In this document: piece after piece, positions 23,092 through 35,129 of the stretch | How the letters are laid out: the number at the start of each line of letters is the position of its first letter | How positions within the stretch are numbered: the stretch's first letter is position 1 | Origin: Stenogyne calaminthoides | Lineage: Eukaryota > Streptophyta > Magnoliopsida > Lamiales > Lamiaceae | Direction of reading: 5' to 3' | NCBI GenBank assembly: GCA_037126765.1 | Contig: JBBCBC010000009.1 | Location: forward strand, 29,224,870 to 29,288,869 | DNA length: 64,000 nt | Translations under genes and position numbers: made by a program | Notes under the pieces: model-generated | Databases searched by the model: none | Seen by the model: the letters and a program-made list of their open reading frames with translations, nothing else | What the model was told of the DNA's origin: nothing

Positions 23092-23249
23092 GTTTCTTCA
23101 CGTGAGTTCGTCTATCCCAGTCTTTCTTCACGTTTTTCGCCGTCTTTCTTCACGTCTTTCGCTCGATCGTCCCGCTCACACCGTCGGTCGCACGCTCAAT
23201 CATCTCATCTCTCTCGCGTCGCGTTCTTCACGCGTTCAATCATCTCTCT

Positions 23250-23668
23250 TGCTATGTAAAACTTTCACTTTTGTTCACAAAAACTCTCGTTGTTGCTATG
23301 TAAAACTCTCACTATTATTAAGTAAAACTCATTGTTGCTAAATAAAACTCACTTTTGTTCACCAAAATTCTCACTGTTGTTGTGTAAAACTCTCACTGTT
23401 ATTAAGTAAAACTCTTACTGTTACTAAGTAAAACTCTCACTGTTGCTATGTAAAACTCCCACTTTTGTTCACAAACTCTCACCGTTGATATGTAAAACTC
23501 TCATTGTTACGAAGTAGAACTCTCACTTTTATGCAAAACGATTATCATTGTTACTAAGTAAAACTCTCATTGTTATTCAATAAAACTCTCACTGTTATTC
23601 AGTTAAACTCTCACTGTTACTAAGTAAAACTCTCACTTTTGTTCACAAAAACTCTCACTGTTGCTATG
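23250..23668. repeat. AAAACTCTCACTGTT minisatellite
   Basis: Units of about 20-24 bp of the form GTAAAACTCTCACTGTTNNTA repeat about 17 times with substitutions (Atgt/aagt, TTTTGTTCAC variants). The upstream 23,100-23,250 also has three TCTTTCTTCACGT phrases. The copia 5' LTR starts inside the array at 23,669. Degenerate array reappears after the copia element at about 51,535-51,900. Confidence 0.85.
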
Positions 23669-25253
23669 TGTTGGGAAATTTATAGTTTTGATGAAAGTTC
23701 CAAAAACACATGTAATAGGACCAATCGGACACATTAGGTGACCGATGTTTACATTACCTTATAGGAGACCAAATTGATAATGATTGTATAGAAAAACCGA
23801 TGTAATAGATAGGTCACATATTGAGGGGGAACTCAATATGTATAGGTCAGATCTGAAGAATCAGAAGAAAGCTGATATCATCCGACAGGCGTAATCTTTA
23901 AACCCGAATCGGAAGATCGATCGAATCGATCTTGTCGATAACTTTCACCGGAAGTCATGAAGCTCAAACTTAGAATACTTTCGAAGATCGATGACTTCCA
24001 AGATCGGACCAGGAAGACCTACATCGCCTGAGTCGGCCATTGAAGCTAAGTCAACAGCGCCAAGACTCCATCGGGTGGATCGATCGATTCGGATTGGTGA
24101 TCGGATCGGCCATAAGATGAAAACTGATGTTTCATCTTATCATACGTCTGCGATCTGAACAAGATGAATACCAACCTTAGTTGGAGGAACAACACTGCAA
24201 AGCAAGGCTTCCATCCAATAAGGAAGAAACACGTATGAACAGAGCTGATACTCGCGGGATTCGATGTTGCTCTCTCAAACGGCTATAAAATACACATTCA
24301 CGCTTTCCGGCCATGCCGCCTCAAGACGCCGTCATCAAGCCCGCAAGTCTACCTAAAATATCCTGAGATTCAAATTGCTCTCCAACGGCTCTTTGATCTC
24401 AAGGTCTATAAATATGGGATCACACTTCAGAGTGAAAAACGGAAATGCTTGGACAAACAACATAATCAAGAAGCTCAAACTATAGTCAGATTTCCGCACG
24501 AAGAACACAACAACAAGCTTATTTTATATTGTGTTCATCCCATAAGTTCTTAGCAAGAAATCTTTTCATCTAGCTATCAGGCTGCTTGTAAGCAAGGAAA
24601 GATTTCATAGTTGGAACCTCAACAATCTTACCCAAACCCCCAAGTTAGGATAAGTTGTTTAGCAAGATTTCAGTCTAGAGTTTCTAGTACTGATTTCTGG
24701 GATCGGTTGAGTGAGAACTCTTAAAACATCTGTTGGTGTACTGTGTTGGACTAACACACTAAACTAAGTCCAGTCGGTTAAGTCGGTTAAGTCGGTTAAG
24801 TTGGTGCCCCTTGTGAAAGGGAAGAGTGGACGTAGGACTGGTTTGTCCGAACCACTATAAATCTTGTGTGCCTTCTTTGCTTTGATTAAGCGCTCTCTCA
24901 CATCGCACAATCTTAAAAGCGCATACATATTCTAAGTTAAGATCGAGATAGCACCAAGCTTCGATCGATCGGACTGATATTTACGTCATCGATTAAAAAG
25001 ATAAAACTTAGAATCGATTTATAAAACGGTTTTTTTTACGGGTAAAACTTAAAGCTTCCGCACACATCGCTTAATCGATAGTTCTGAATCGATCTGTTTT
25101 TACGGCGTTCGATAAGTTGGTTATCGACCAAAATGATTCACTTTCGACTCTGATCGGGCTATCTGCTCAGACACCGATCTGCCGAAAAAAGTTTTTGAGT
25201 CTATTCACCCCCCCCTCTGACTTACGCCTCACATAACCCGTTCGGGACCTACA
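23669..25253 (+). repeat. 5' LTR of the outer copia element
   Basis: It starts TGTTGGGAAATTTATAG and ends GTTCGGGACCTACA (TG...CA), 1,585 bp. Three other copies of this LTR are in the window (33,481-35,029 minus, 45,559-47,037 minus, 50,155 to about 51,535 plus). A TATA box CTATAAATA at 24,406-24,414 is conserved in all four. A further CTATAAAAT lies at 24,283-24,291. Confidence 0.9.
24406..24414 (+). promoter_or_regulatory. LTR TATA box
   Basis: CTATAAATATGGGATCAC is conserved in all four LTR copies (minus-strand equivalents near 34,292-34,310 and 46,330-46,350; plus near 50,871-50,887). Transcription would start about 30 bp downstream, defining the R region. Confidence 0.6.
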
Positions 25254-25256
25254 AAG

Positions 25257-25270
25257 TGGTATCGGAGCGG
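25257..25270 (+). other. Primer binding site, outer element
   Basis: TGGTATCGGAGCGG lies 3 bp after the 5' LTR. It is the initiator-tRNA-Met-complementary primer site TGGTATCAGAGC with one A-to-G change. The inner element keeps the consensus base. Confidence 0.85.
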
Positions 25271-25439
25271 TTGGTTCTTCCACCCCCGACTACGTGTCAT
25301 TGTGGTCAACTGGCCGATCTTGAAAAACCGTTTTAAAAACTCATTCATTTTCCAAAATCACTTTCGGCATGGATAACACGTCCGTTTATGTATCATGATC
25401 TCGAAGTTCTCAATTGATGAGTATCTGAGATTAGGCCAT

Positions 25440-27650
25440 ATATATGTCCAACCATCTAGGCTCGATCGATGGCGAGAATGATGGAAGTCATCGAGAGGAC
25501 CCATCATCATTTACTCGACAATCCTGCGATCGGAGGAGATCCGGACTTTCCCACGGAAGTCTTTGTGCGAAAAAAGCCCCATACGATGGACACGGAAGAA
25601 AAAAAATCGCATACTCTGGACACCATTGCAAGACATATCATCATGAAGACAATGGATAAGGTCACCAAAGAAAAGATTAAGTATCTCCGTCTGCGAAAGC
25701 AATGTGGGATACTCGGCTGAGATCTGCGAGGAAATGAACAGATAAAAGGCGGTAGTCTTCAAGCCGAACCGTGAAGTTCGAGAAATCAAGATGTCTTGCC
25801 CAACGAAACCATCAACGAACTCGATGGAAGAATTACAATGTCTATAAACAAGCTTCGAGAACTTGGTAGAGATGTCGATAAAGATATCAACTATAAGATC
25901 CTAAGGTCTCTCTTTGAAGTGGGACATGAAGGTCCGCGGTAATCAAAGATTGCCGGGACATTTCAAGAATGAAACCTAGTAGCTTGTTCTTGAGTCTTAA
26001 AGCTCACGAGTTCGACCCGATTGAAAGAGGTCAAAGTGATGAAGAGGCGAGGTCCCCTTTGAAACCTCGACTTCAAAAATCGATTACTTTCAAAGGCAAC
26101 GAAGAAAGAACAAAGGCGATGAACCCATTGGAAATATATTAAGTCGGTGCGAATTCGGATCGCGTTGCTTACCGGAAGCTTGAAAGTCGGATATACAACT
26201 TGGTAAGTATCGAAGATTCTATAAGGACTATCAACATAGCCGAGGGGCGAGATAGGAGATCGGACAAATAGATCTCCGAAGAACCAGATCGATGATCGGA
26301 GGGATCCACAGATGAAAGGGAAAGAGATAGTCGAAGCGAAGGAAGGAAGAGATAACCAATCGATAGAAGAAACTCCGACTACTATCGAAAAGGGAAATCA
26401 CCGATAGGTCATACGTATGAAGGAGTGATTCACCCGGAAGGAAAAAGAACGGTGGATCCAGAGCGTGCTTCAATCAGGAGAAGCCAGTCACTATAGCACG
26501 ATCGCCTGCACACGCCGCCCGAGAGAGGGGAAGAAAAGAGGAACAAAAGAGAGCAACGGTATAGAGAGACAAGAGCCATGGTTATCGATCGTCGAATCGA
26601 CGATTCCTATCTATCTCCGAGGACTCCGGATACTCCTCTCAGAAAGACTTATGCCCGACAAGAAGGCTTGCCGACTTCTATGAAAATGAAGATCTGATAT
26701 TCTCGCCGACGATGATGAACTCTGCGATGGCGAGGGAGGACCAAATCGAGGTAACCTCCAAACCCTTCGTTAAACTTCTACACCGCTATCATTAGCACAC
26801 CCGGGGAGATTGACCTGGGCTTCTACTCGAGAGCAATTGCTTGACGATCTCTCCAATGCGATGAAAACTTATGCTATTGTGGAAGCCGAGAATGATAAGC
26901 CGAGGACCGTAAATAATCGAACTGTCAAGAAAATGATCTCGGAAAAGCCTCTCGAACTTAGATCGGTGAAATTAAATCCGCGGAAGGTAATCGAGGAATT
27001 TAAAATTCTCGAAGTTAAAGCTTCGATCGAAAAAAGCAGATCAAAGATCGATGGAAATTAACAGTAAAGCAAGTGATGACTTCAAAATCTTGCAAGCAAA
27101 ATTCGATGAGCTATTCCGAATGCATGAAAGTCCTAAAATCCTCGAGGATAATCTGCGTAAGAAAATAGATGTTTTTTTCAAAATCATCTCAAACCGTTAA
27201 AGACATAAACGCCTATTTTTGAGTAAAGATTGATAAGGAGGGACTTGGCTATGAGAAACCCTCCACATCCTCAAAAGCCCCGATGATTCATCTCGAAAGG
27301 TGTAATCGGGCCAATTTAAAAAAAGATACACCAAAAGCTAAACTTGTATCTAATAGGGTAAGAGACCCGGTTGAGCGGGTAAAATGCAAGTGCCTAACCG
27401 TAAAGGGAATGAAATGGACCCCAACCGGGTAAACATCATCGAGGGGATCAAATCGGAAGAACCCGGTTCTTCCGAAGAGACCTCAACCGATCAACAGATC
27501 GAAATCGAAAAAACACAACCTACAAAAAAAGAAGTCTAATCGAGACCCGATCAAGGTCACCGCCTAATAAGCATGCTTAAAACCGCGAAAACCATCTATG
27601 CGAAAAAAGGATATGAATCTTTTGATGGTAGCGATCGTACCTACCCTATA
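25440..27650 (+). pseudogene. Broken gag region of the outer copia element
   Basis: Frames spread over three phases show ARMMEVIERTHHHLLDN (25,469 on). Near 25,810-26,000 they give INELDGRITMSINKLREL, RDVDKDINYKILRSL and SLFLSLKAHEFD, which resemble the UBN2-like gag domain of copia elements. From 26,810 a Lys/Glu-rich stretch (REQLLDDLSNAMKTYAIVEA and following) predicts a coiled coil. No zinc knuckle can be read. Gag would package element RNA. More than ten frameshifts or stops separate the pieces, so no protein is made from it as given. Confidence 0.7.
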
Positions 27651-27959
27651 GTCGTCGAAATTTAGGGTTTCTTTTTTTGAACCACATCGGATAAAAAAAA
27701 CAAACCGAAAAGTTAAATCATAAGTCTTCTAAGTCATCCAAGGTTCACACAAGTAATCATACAAATCGAAAAGCATATGAGGATAAGTATGATTATGTTG
27801 ATGAGTATGGAGACAAATCGGGGCCTTACGATCCGACCGATCACAATAGAAGTGCTCTCGTTTGTATGGATCCCCAAATCCAAACCTAACCCTCGGGACC
27901 CCAATCCGAAAGGGTACCTAAAGCCCGATCGATTGCGTTCGCGTGGGTCCGGCCAACAA

Positions 27960-29300
27960 AGGAGGTGTGCAAGCAACTATCCGGTACATCGATAGTGGAT
28001 GCTCAAGGCACATATTTGAAGCAAACATCTCCTCGGTTCCTACATAGAAACGAAAGGCCAGCGTGTACTCTTTCTTGATGATAACTTTGGTTATACCAAA
28101 GGGTTCGGAACATAGAGAATGATGATGTACAAGTAACTGGAGTCTCGTATGTCGAAGGTCTGAAGCACAACCTATTATCGGTTTCACAATTCGCGACAAC
28201 GGATTCAGTGTTGAGTTCTCGGCCGATCAATGCACTATCAAGAATCGAGTCACTCAACAGGATATTGCTAACTGGTTCAAGAAAAGGGACGATCTACGGT
28301 GATTGGAACAGGTTGTCCAAGAAATCGTGCTTTGATTGTTAAGAGTTCCAAAAGTAGCGATTGGCTCGGGCACAAAAGAATGAGCCATCTGAACTTTAAA
28401 ACTCTTAATAAGATAGCTAGGATGTCTCTAGTGGAAGGACTTCCGAATGAAGTGTTCTCAAAGGATCAGACATGTACTGCGTGTCAGAAGGGAAAACAGG
28501 TCAAAGCTTCATTCAAAGGAATTTCCGGGACCGATCATCAATGAATCTGCAAATTTCTTCATATGGATCTGTTTGGACCCGATTACACCGTCGATCTCAA
28601 CGGACGCAAATACACTCTGTAATCGTGGATGACTATTCCAAGTTTACAGGTTATATTCTTACATAAGAAGAATGAGGCGACAACCAAGATACCCGAAATT
28701 TGCTAAGAAAATTACAAAATGAGAAGGGTGTCGGTAGTAAAAATCGATCGGATAAAAAGGTGCGAATTTACGAACTCTTTTATTCTTGATTTTTGCTCTA
28801 AGTTTGGTATCTGACATGAAACATCGGTTTCGAGGCGCCACAATGAATGGAGTAAATGAGCGGAGAAAACAGAACTCTCAAAGAAGGCGCTTTCGAACAA
28901 TGTTAAATTTAACATGCGATACCAAACCGTTTACGGGCGTATAATCAATCAACCTTTGCATGCCATCTGCAGTAATGGATGTCTCCCCGACTAAGGCTCA
29001 CTACAAAACACCCTTATGAACTATGGAAGGCGAAAACCTCGCGTTTCTTACTTCCATGTTTTTGGAGTGCAAGTGTTCATACACAACAATGGGAAAAGTC
29101 GGTTGAAGACTTTTGAGGCCAAGTCCGATGAGGGTATATTTCTAGGGTATTCCTCATCTAGCAAAGCCTTCGAGGTCTACAACAAACGAACCTAGTTGTG
29201 GAAGAAACACCCCATAACCTTTGATGAAGCATCTTACGATCAAGAGAAATCGCCTCGGAACAAGAAGTACACGATCTACGAACGATATTAGAAAAATGGA
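27960..29300 (+). pseudogene. Broken protease and integrase region, outer copia
   Basis: YIDSGCSRHI at 27,985-28,014 is the aspartic-protease motif of copia polyproteins. The pre-integrase domain follows at 28,299-28,544: LGHKRMSHLNF and CTACQKGKQ supply the His-His-Cys-Cys zinc site. HMDLFGP (about 28,560) and VDDYSKFTGYI (28,626 on) are the start of the integrase catalytic core. From 28,990 to 29,160, out of frame, come Pro-Tyr-Glu-Leu-like and KTFEAKSDEG-like segments of the integrase C-terminal region. The domain order protease-integrase-RT defines Ty1/copia. Frames are repeatedly interrupted. Confidence 0.85.
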
Positions 29301-29689
29301 TCACTAACGATCAAGGAAAAGGATCGAAATTGTATCAATTTACATTCCGGATCTAGGTGATTCACGGATCAATCGGATCTGGAAGGTGCGAACAACTGCC
29401 GATGAAAAAAAATTGATTCGGTGAGACGATAACAATCCCGAACCATCCGGTTCAGGGGGAACTTCTGAAGTTCTCACGAACAGACATCAGCACATGATGA
29501 TTCCAACATCAGCTGAGACTTGTTCTTATCAAGTGGACCATAACCCTGCACCACTCCCAATCACTAGTAATAAGATTTTATCAGAAACGGACGATGTTCT
29601 CAAAACCGACGCAAATCAGAACAGAAGGACCTGGATAACCAGTCATCCAACTGATCTGATAATTGGAGACCCGTCTGATAAAATTAAAA

Positions 29690-30500
29690 CTAGACATCAG
29701 ATTGGTGAAAGTGCCATGTATTGCTGTTATCTGTCTATGAAGGAACCAACTACAATAGAGGAAGCATTACAAGACGAAAACGGATTCTAGCCATGCGGAG
29801 GAGCGTGGAGCAGTTTCGAGAAAATGAAGTATGGGAACTAGTAGATGCACCGAGGTCATCAAGGCGTAATTGGCGCGAAATGGATCTTCAAGAACAAGAG
29901 ATGAGAAAAATGTTATCACCGAGAAATAAAGGCAAGACTTGTTGCTAAGGGGGTATTCACAATCAGAAGGAATTGATTACGATGAGACCTTTGCACCAGT
30001 CGCTCGCCTTGAAGCCATTCGGCTGTTTCTGGCTTATGCTTCCCACAGAGGGTTCACTGTGTATCAGATGGACGTAAAGAGTGCTTTCTTAAACGGGGTA
30101 CTAGCGGAGGAAGTTTATGTCGAACAACCTCCAGGCTTTGAAAAGGGCAACCAAGTGTATCGTTTAAGAAAAGCTCTTTATGGCACAAAACAGTTCTCCA
30201 TGAGCTTTGGTATGATACACTCTCTCGATTCTTGATCGAAAGTGGGTTCACTAAAGGAATGATGGGCCAGAACCTTATTGAGAATAGAAGATGGAGAAGA
30301 TATTACGATGGTTCGATTTTACGTGGGCGACATCATCTTCGGATCTCCTAACAAGAGCCTATGTGAAAGATTGAAAAAACGATGCAAGAGGAAATTCGAG
30401 ATGTCCATGATGGGTCGGATGAATTACTTTCTAGGTCTCCAAGTTAAACAAAGTTCGAAGGGATATTCATCATCGCCAAGCAAAGTACACTAGGAATCTT
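29690..30500 (+). pseudogene. Broken reverse transcriptase, outer copia
   Basis: Readable blocks are EPTTIEEALQDENGF (about 29,740), ENEVWELVDAP (29,825), GYSQSEGIDYDETFAPVARL (29,945 on), VYQMDVKSAFLNG, EEVYVEQPPGFE and VYRLRKALYG, all hallmarks of copia reverse transcriptase. The metal-binding motif is YVGD at 30,320-30,331, not YVDD: the first catalytic aspartate is replaced by glycine. The inner copy has YVDD. Frameshifts at about 29,790, 29,940 and 30,210 also break the domain. It would copy element RNA into cDNA in virus-like particles. Confidence 0.93.
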
Positions 30501-31335
30501 TTGGCTAAGTTTGGAATTCAAAATAGTAAGGAAGCCAAAATTCCTATGATGATTTGGATTCAAGATGGATCCGATGAGGCCGGTCGAAAAAACAAATCGA
30601 AAGAATATAGGGCTCTCATTGGATCTTTATTATACTGTTGCCAAACAGACCGGATATCACTTTTCGCGATGAGGTGTATGTGCGGTTTTCGAAAGCAAAT
30701 CCAATGATCGACCACCTAGAAGCGACTAAGCGGATTCTTAAGTATCTCGAAGGAACAATAAACCTTGGTTTATTTTACCCATCGAGATGATAATCTAAAC
30801 TTAGTGGGTATTACGATTACGATTATGGAGGTTGCAAGATCGACGAAAAAAATCAACCTCGAGAACATGTCGGGTTCTTAGGAAGTAAAAGCGATCTCGT
30901 GGTTTTCAAAAAGCGAGACATCGATTCGCGACATCAACAAGCTGCGAATAATATATGGGCTGCGGAGGAAGTCATTGTTCCCAAGCTTTCTCGCTCGATC
31001 GGCGGTGAGGATTACAACATTGTAGCTAAGAAACGCGTACCTATATTACGTGATGATAATAGTCTATTGCAATCACTCAGAATCCGGTTCTACATACAAG
31101 ATGCAAGCATGTGGATGTCAGACACCACTTTATAAGAGATCACGTTGAAAAGAAGAATATCAGAATGGAAAAGATTCATACTGATATCTGACGTATACCG
31201 ATATTCTAACCAAGCCACTAGGCCGAGATCGATTCGAGATTTATGCAATGAGCTAGGACTTCTAGATCTTGGAGAAATGTCACCGAAAATGTTTGATGGA
31301 ATGTTCTCCAGAACTAGCTGGTTAAGAGACTAACC
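30500..31335 (+). pseudogene. Broken RNase H region, outer copia
   Basis: AKFGIQNSKEAKIPMM (30,501 on), KEYRALIGSLLY and, out of frame, DHLEATKRILKYLEGT (about 30,710) form the RT-RNase H connection. Further on KHVDVRHHF-like sequence (about 31,110) and SIRDLCNELGLLDLGEM (31,230 on) end the pol frame. Copia pol proteins end in this way. Multiple frameshifts are present. Confidence 0.8.
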
Positions 31336-33480
31336 AGATCGAGAGAAATCAGTTGAGTTTGGTATCTTAACTGATCTCAAGAGACTGATAAGCAAAATCT
31401 ATCAGACTTACACGCTACGGATCGAAAGGAATCGATCGATTTTAGTTTATCAGATTTAAAGTCTATCAGTTTAAAGGAACTGATCAGATTCAAGGTTTAT
31501 CGATTTAAGGAAAATGCTCAGTTTAAAGGATTATCTGATTAAATCAATTTGGTTATAGTATTTCTTTGTGATTCGTTTTTAGGCGATATTCAACAAGCAA
31601 GATTCGAGATTAAGAGCTAAACAATCGCATAAGAAAGCGAAATTTACACAACGATGAAATAATGAACTTTTTCATTGATAAAAACCCGAAGGTGAGGTTA
31701 CATTACGAGTTACAAGTACAAGAAGACCCGGAGGTCAGTACATAAATGTTAACCAAAATCCTAAACCTAGAAACCCTAAACCCTCATCCTAACCCCAGAA
31801 GTGAAGGAAAGAGAGAGATTTTAAACTCTCATTTTCCCCCACTTAACAAGGGGAGAGAGGGCTTTAAAGAACGTAATCCCAAGGCGGTCGCAAAAAAGGA
31901 AGATCAAGAAAAAAGGAGCGGCAGAGGCCTTGATAGGATTCTTAAGCCCGGAGCCCTAAAAGGAGGAGTAATAGGGCTCTCCAAATTAAATGGAGCACGT
32001 GTGCCAAAAGAGTTGGTCGTCGAGATCTCATGGGCACATGTGTTTGCATATTTTATACCGACTAAGTCGATGGTTACGAATTACATCATCGGATAGACAC
32101 ACAAGGTGCATACGGTTAGGAGAAGTGTCTTCTCGGTTTACAATTGCAGATCCGCCCGCATACAGTGGTAGAAAAGCTTTGCGGAATCGTTATGTGAAAT
32201 CGAAGATGATGAAGAAAAAGCAAATAAGGGATGCAAAGGGTTGATTTGAGAAGATGAAATCATATAAAAGGGTGTAAAAGTGTTTTTTTAGGAAGTCTCA
32301 CGGAAAACAAGGGTTCACCAAGATACATGATTCTTACAAAGAAGATAAGTATGGTGAATGGGTGATGTTGTGTAAAACATTGGTCCAATTTATAGAGGCC
32401 AAGCAAGGATGCAAAATGCAATTTTCATTTCAAGAAGCCTATCAGAAATTTGCATCAAAAGGACAAATGTGTAGAAATCACGATATTGATAATTGGATAA
32501 ATTTACGGTTGATTGACATATCGAGAGATTGAGGGCGATATTTACGCATGTCAATCACGCCTACTTAGGGAATAGAAGCTACTACTCTAGACTAAGTTTT
32601 GGCGGTAACACTTATCCCAAGAATTGGCTTAATCAAAAAGAATCGGATGAGGTCAACCAAAATCGATTACTTACGAGCATGATCGGATGAGAGATCTGTG
32701 AGCTTGAAACTCCAATAAATCGGATATATCGGTCTATATCGAAATATCGGTTGAAGGGGAACTTCAACCGATCAAGGAGGATCAAAAGAAATCGGGCGTA
32801 CTCAAGGAAAGATCGGCTAAGCTTGAAGTTTCAACAAATCGAGATCTGTTGGAGAAGATCGGTTTGAAAGGATCGGTTAGGAAATTTCTTAAGGCTTAGG
32901 CGAGAATGACTAAGATCAACAAGTGGAATCAACATTGACAAGTAATATTGGTGATTACAACATCGATCAACCGGAATCTGATCTCTCTTTTCTCTTGTTC
33001 TTTACTTATTTATCGGATCGTATCTGATATTATTTGCCTTACTGTACCCACTATCCTTGTGACGTGTACTCTGCAAATCATTTAATGCGGACGTGGGGTA
33101 CATGTATTAACTTCTTACTTGATCGTGCTTTTAAATCCAAAAGTTTTGTGTATGCGTCGTTTTCACGACCTACGATCAAAACCGCTAAATCTGGAGCGTA
33201 CAATCTTTTCAAAACGTTTGATCTTCAAAATCTTGTCTTATTGTACCCTCCGCCTCTATATAAGATTCATCAAACCTTACGAGTTTTTTACGCTTAAACT
33301 TGCATTACTTTCATAAACTTCAAATTTTCTCTCGTTTCAAAAGCGATTTCTTAGAGTTCAAAATCTTCTCTGAAAATTTGAATCTGGTAATATTTTCTTT
33401 TAAGCAATGATGAATCTTTCTTTCCGTTAAAAAACATTGTTTTCAAAAGTTGTTTTTCGAATTTATGCTTCATTGCCTTT
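31336..33480 (+). other. Long 3' internal region, first part, outer copia
   Basis: No domain is recognised. The stretch is colinear, in inverted form, with about 38,240-40,400 of the inner copy, so it belongs to the element. It holds CTGATCAGTTTAAAGG-type repeats (31,370-31,540), a run of CCTAAACC/AACCCTAAA words (31,752-31,800) and short frames in several phases. It ends at the insertion site of the inner element (CCTTT at 33,476-33,480). Confidence 0.6.
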
Positions 33481-35029
33481 TGTAGGTCCCGAGCGGGTTA
33501 TGTGAGGCGCAAGTCTAGAGGGAGGGTGAATAGACTTTCGAAAAAACTTTTTTCGTCTTGGATCGGTGTGCGGAAAGGATAGCTTTGATCAGTCTTCGAT
33601 TCGTCGATAACCAACTTCTTGAACGCCGGCGGTCGATTTCGGTAACTATCAGTTAACCCGATCGTCTTGAAGCTTAAGTTTTACCCGTGAAAAACCGGTT
33701 TGTATAAATCGATTCAAGTTTTATCTTTTTAATCGGATGTGAAAATCAGGTCCGTCGGATCGAAGCTTGGTCTTTATCGATCTTAACTTAGAATGTATGC
33801 GCTTTAATATTGTGCGATGTGAGAGCAGCGATTAATCAAAAGCGATAAAAGCACACAAGATTTATAGTGGTTCGGACAAACCAGGTCCTACATCCACTCT
33901 TCCTTTCACAAGGGCACCAACTTAACCGACTTAACCGATTTGGACTTAGATTAGTGTGTTAGTCCAACCACGATACCAACAGAGATGTTTTAAGAGTTCT
34001 CACTCAAAGCGATCCCGAAAATCGATCTAGAAACCTAGATCGAAATCTTCTTAAACAACTTATCCTAACTTGGGGTTTGGGTAAGATTGTTAAGGTTCCA
34101 ACTATGAAATCTTTTCTTGCGTATAAGCGGCACGATAGCTAGATGAAAAGATTTCTTGCTAAAAACTTATGGGATGAACACAATATAAAATAAGCTTGAA
34201 GTTGTGTTCTTCGATGCGGAAATCGACTATAGATTGAGCTTCTTGATTATGTTGTTTGTCCCAAATTTTTCGTATGTCACTCACGAGTGTGATCCCATAT
34301 TTATAGACCTTGAGATCAAAAATGCCGTTGGAGAGCAATTTGAATCTCGGGCTATTTTTAGGTAGAGTTGCGGGCTTGATGTGGCGTGCTTGAGAACAGC
34401 ATGGCTGAAAGTTTATAAGCCGTTTGAGAGAGCAACATCGAATCCATGATATCGGCTCTGTTCATCGTGTCTCTTCCTTATTGGATGAAAGCCTTGCTTT
34501 GCGGTGTTGTTCCTCAACTAAGGTTGGTATTCATCTTGTTCGGATCGCGAGGCGTATGATAAGATGAGACATCGATTTTTCATCTTATGAAACGATCGTC
34601 GATCGGGCCTGAATCGATCGATCCACTTTGATGGAATCTTAAAACGCTGTTGACTTAGCTTCAAATGGGTGACTCAAACCGATGTAGGTCTTACGGTCTT
34701 ATCTTGGGAAGTCATCGATCTTCTAGTATAGAAGTTTGAGCTTCATGACTTCGGCCGAGTTATCGACAAGATCGGTTCGATCGATCTTCCGATTCAGTTT
34801 AGCGTTACGTTACATTTGGGATATCGAACTTCTTACGATTCTTGAGATCGACCTTTACATATTGAGTTCCCCCTCAATATGTGACCTATCTATTACATCA
34901 GTTTTTCTATACAATTATTATCAACTCTGATCTCCTATAGCAATAATGAAAACATCAGTCAGCTAACAGTCTGATGGTCCTATTACATGTGATTTTGGAA
35001 CTTTCATCAAAACTATAAATTTCCCAACA
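33481..35029 (-). repeat. 3' LTR of the inner copia element
   Basis: In plus coordinates it runs from TGTAGGTCCCGAGCGGG to AAATTTCCCAACA, the inverse of the outer LTR, 1,549 bp. A polypurine tract borders it on the internal side. The TATA box is at about 34,292-34,310 (minus). Confidence 0.9.
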
Positions 35030-35044
35030 ATTTCCCCCTTTTTG
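35030..35044 (-). other. Polypurine tract, inner copia
   Basis: The minus-strand sequence AAAAAGGGGGAAAT abuts the 3' LTR and would prime plus-strand synthesis. The outer element has AAAAAGGGAAAT at 50,143-50,154. Confidence 0.85.
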
Positions 35045-35129
35045 ATGAAACCAAAACACTTGAGAAACCAAAACAGTTGATAAGTATAGAAACGGTTAAA
35101 GAGCAAGTAATCGGAAAACAAAGAGATTT

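Noticed and set aside
23250..23668. CRISPR-like regular repeats
   Set aside because: Units are contiguous and variable, with no unique spacers, and the context is a plant nuclear genome. It is a minisatellite.
31752..31800. Interstitial telomere repeat
   Set aside because: The CCTAAACC/AACCCTAAA words are irregular and occur in the same place in the inner copia (about 39,920-39,965), so they are element sequence.
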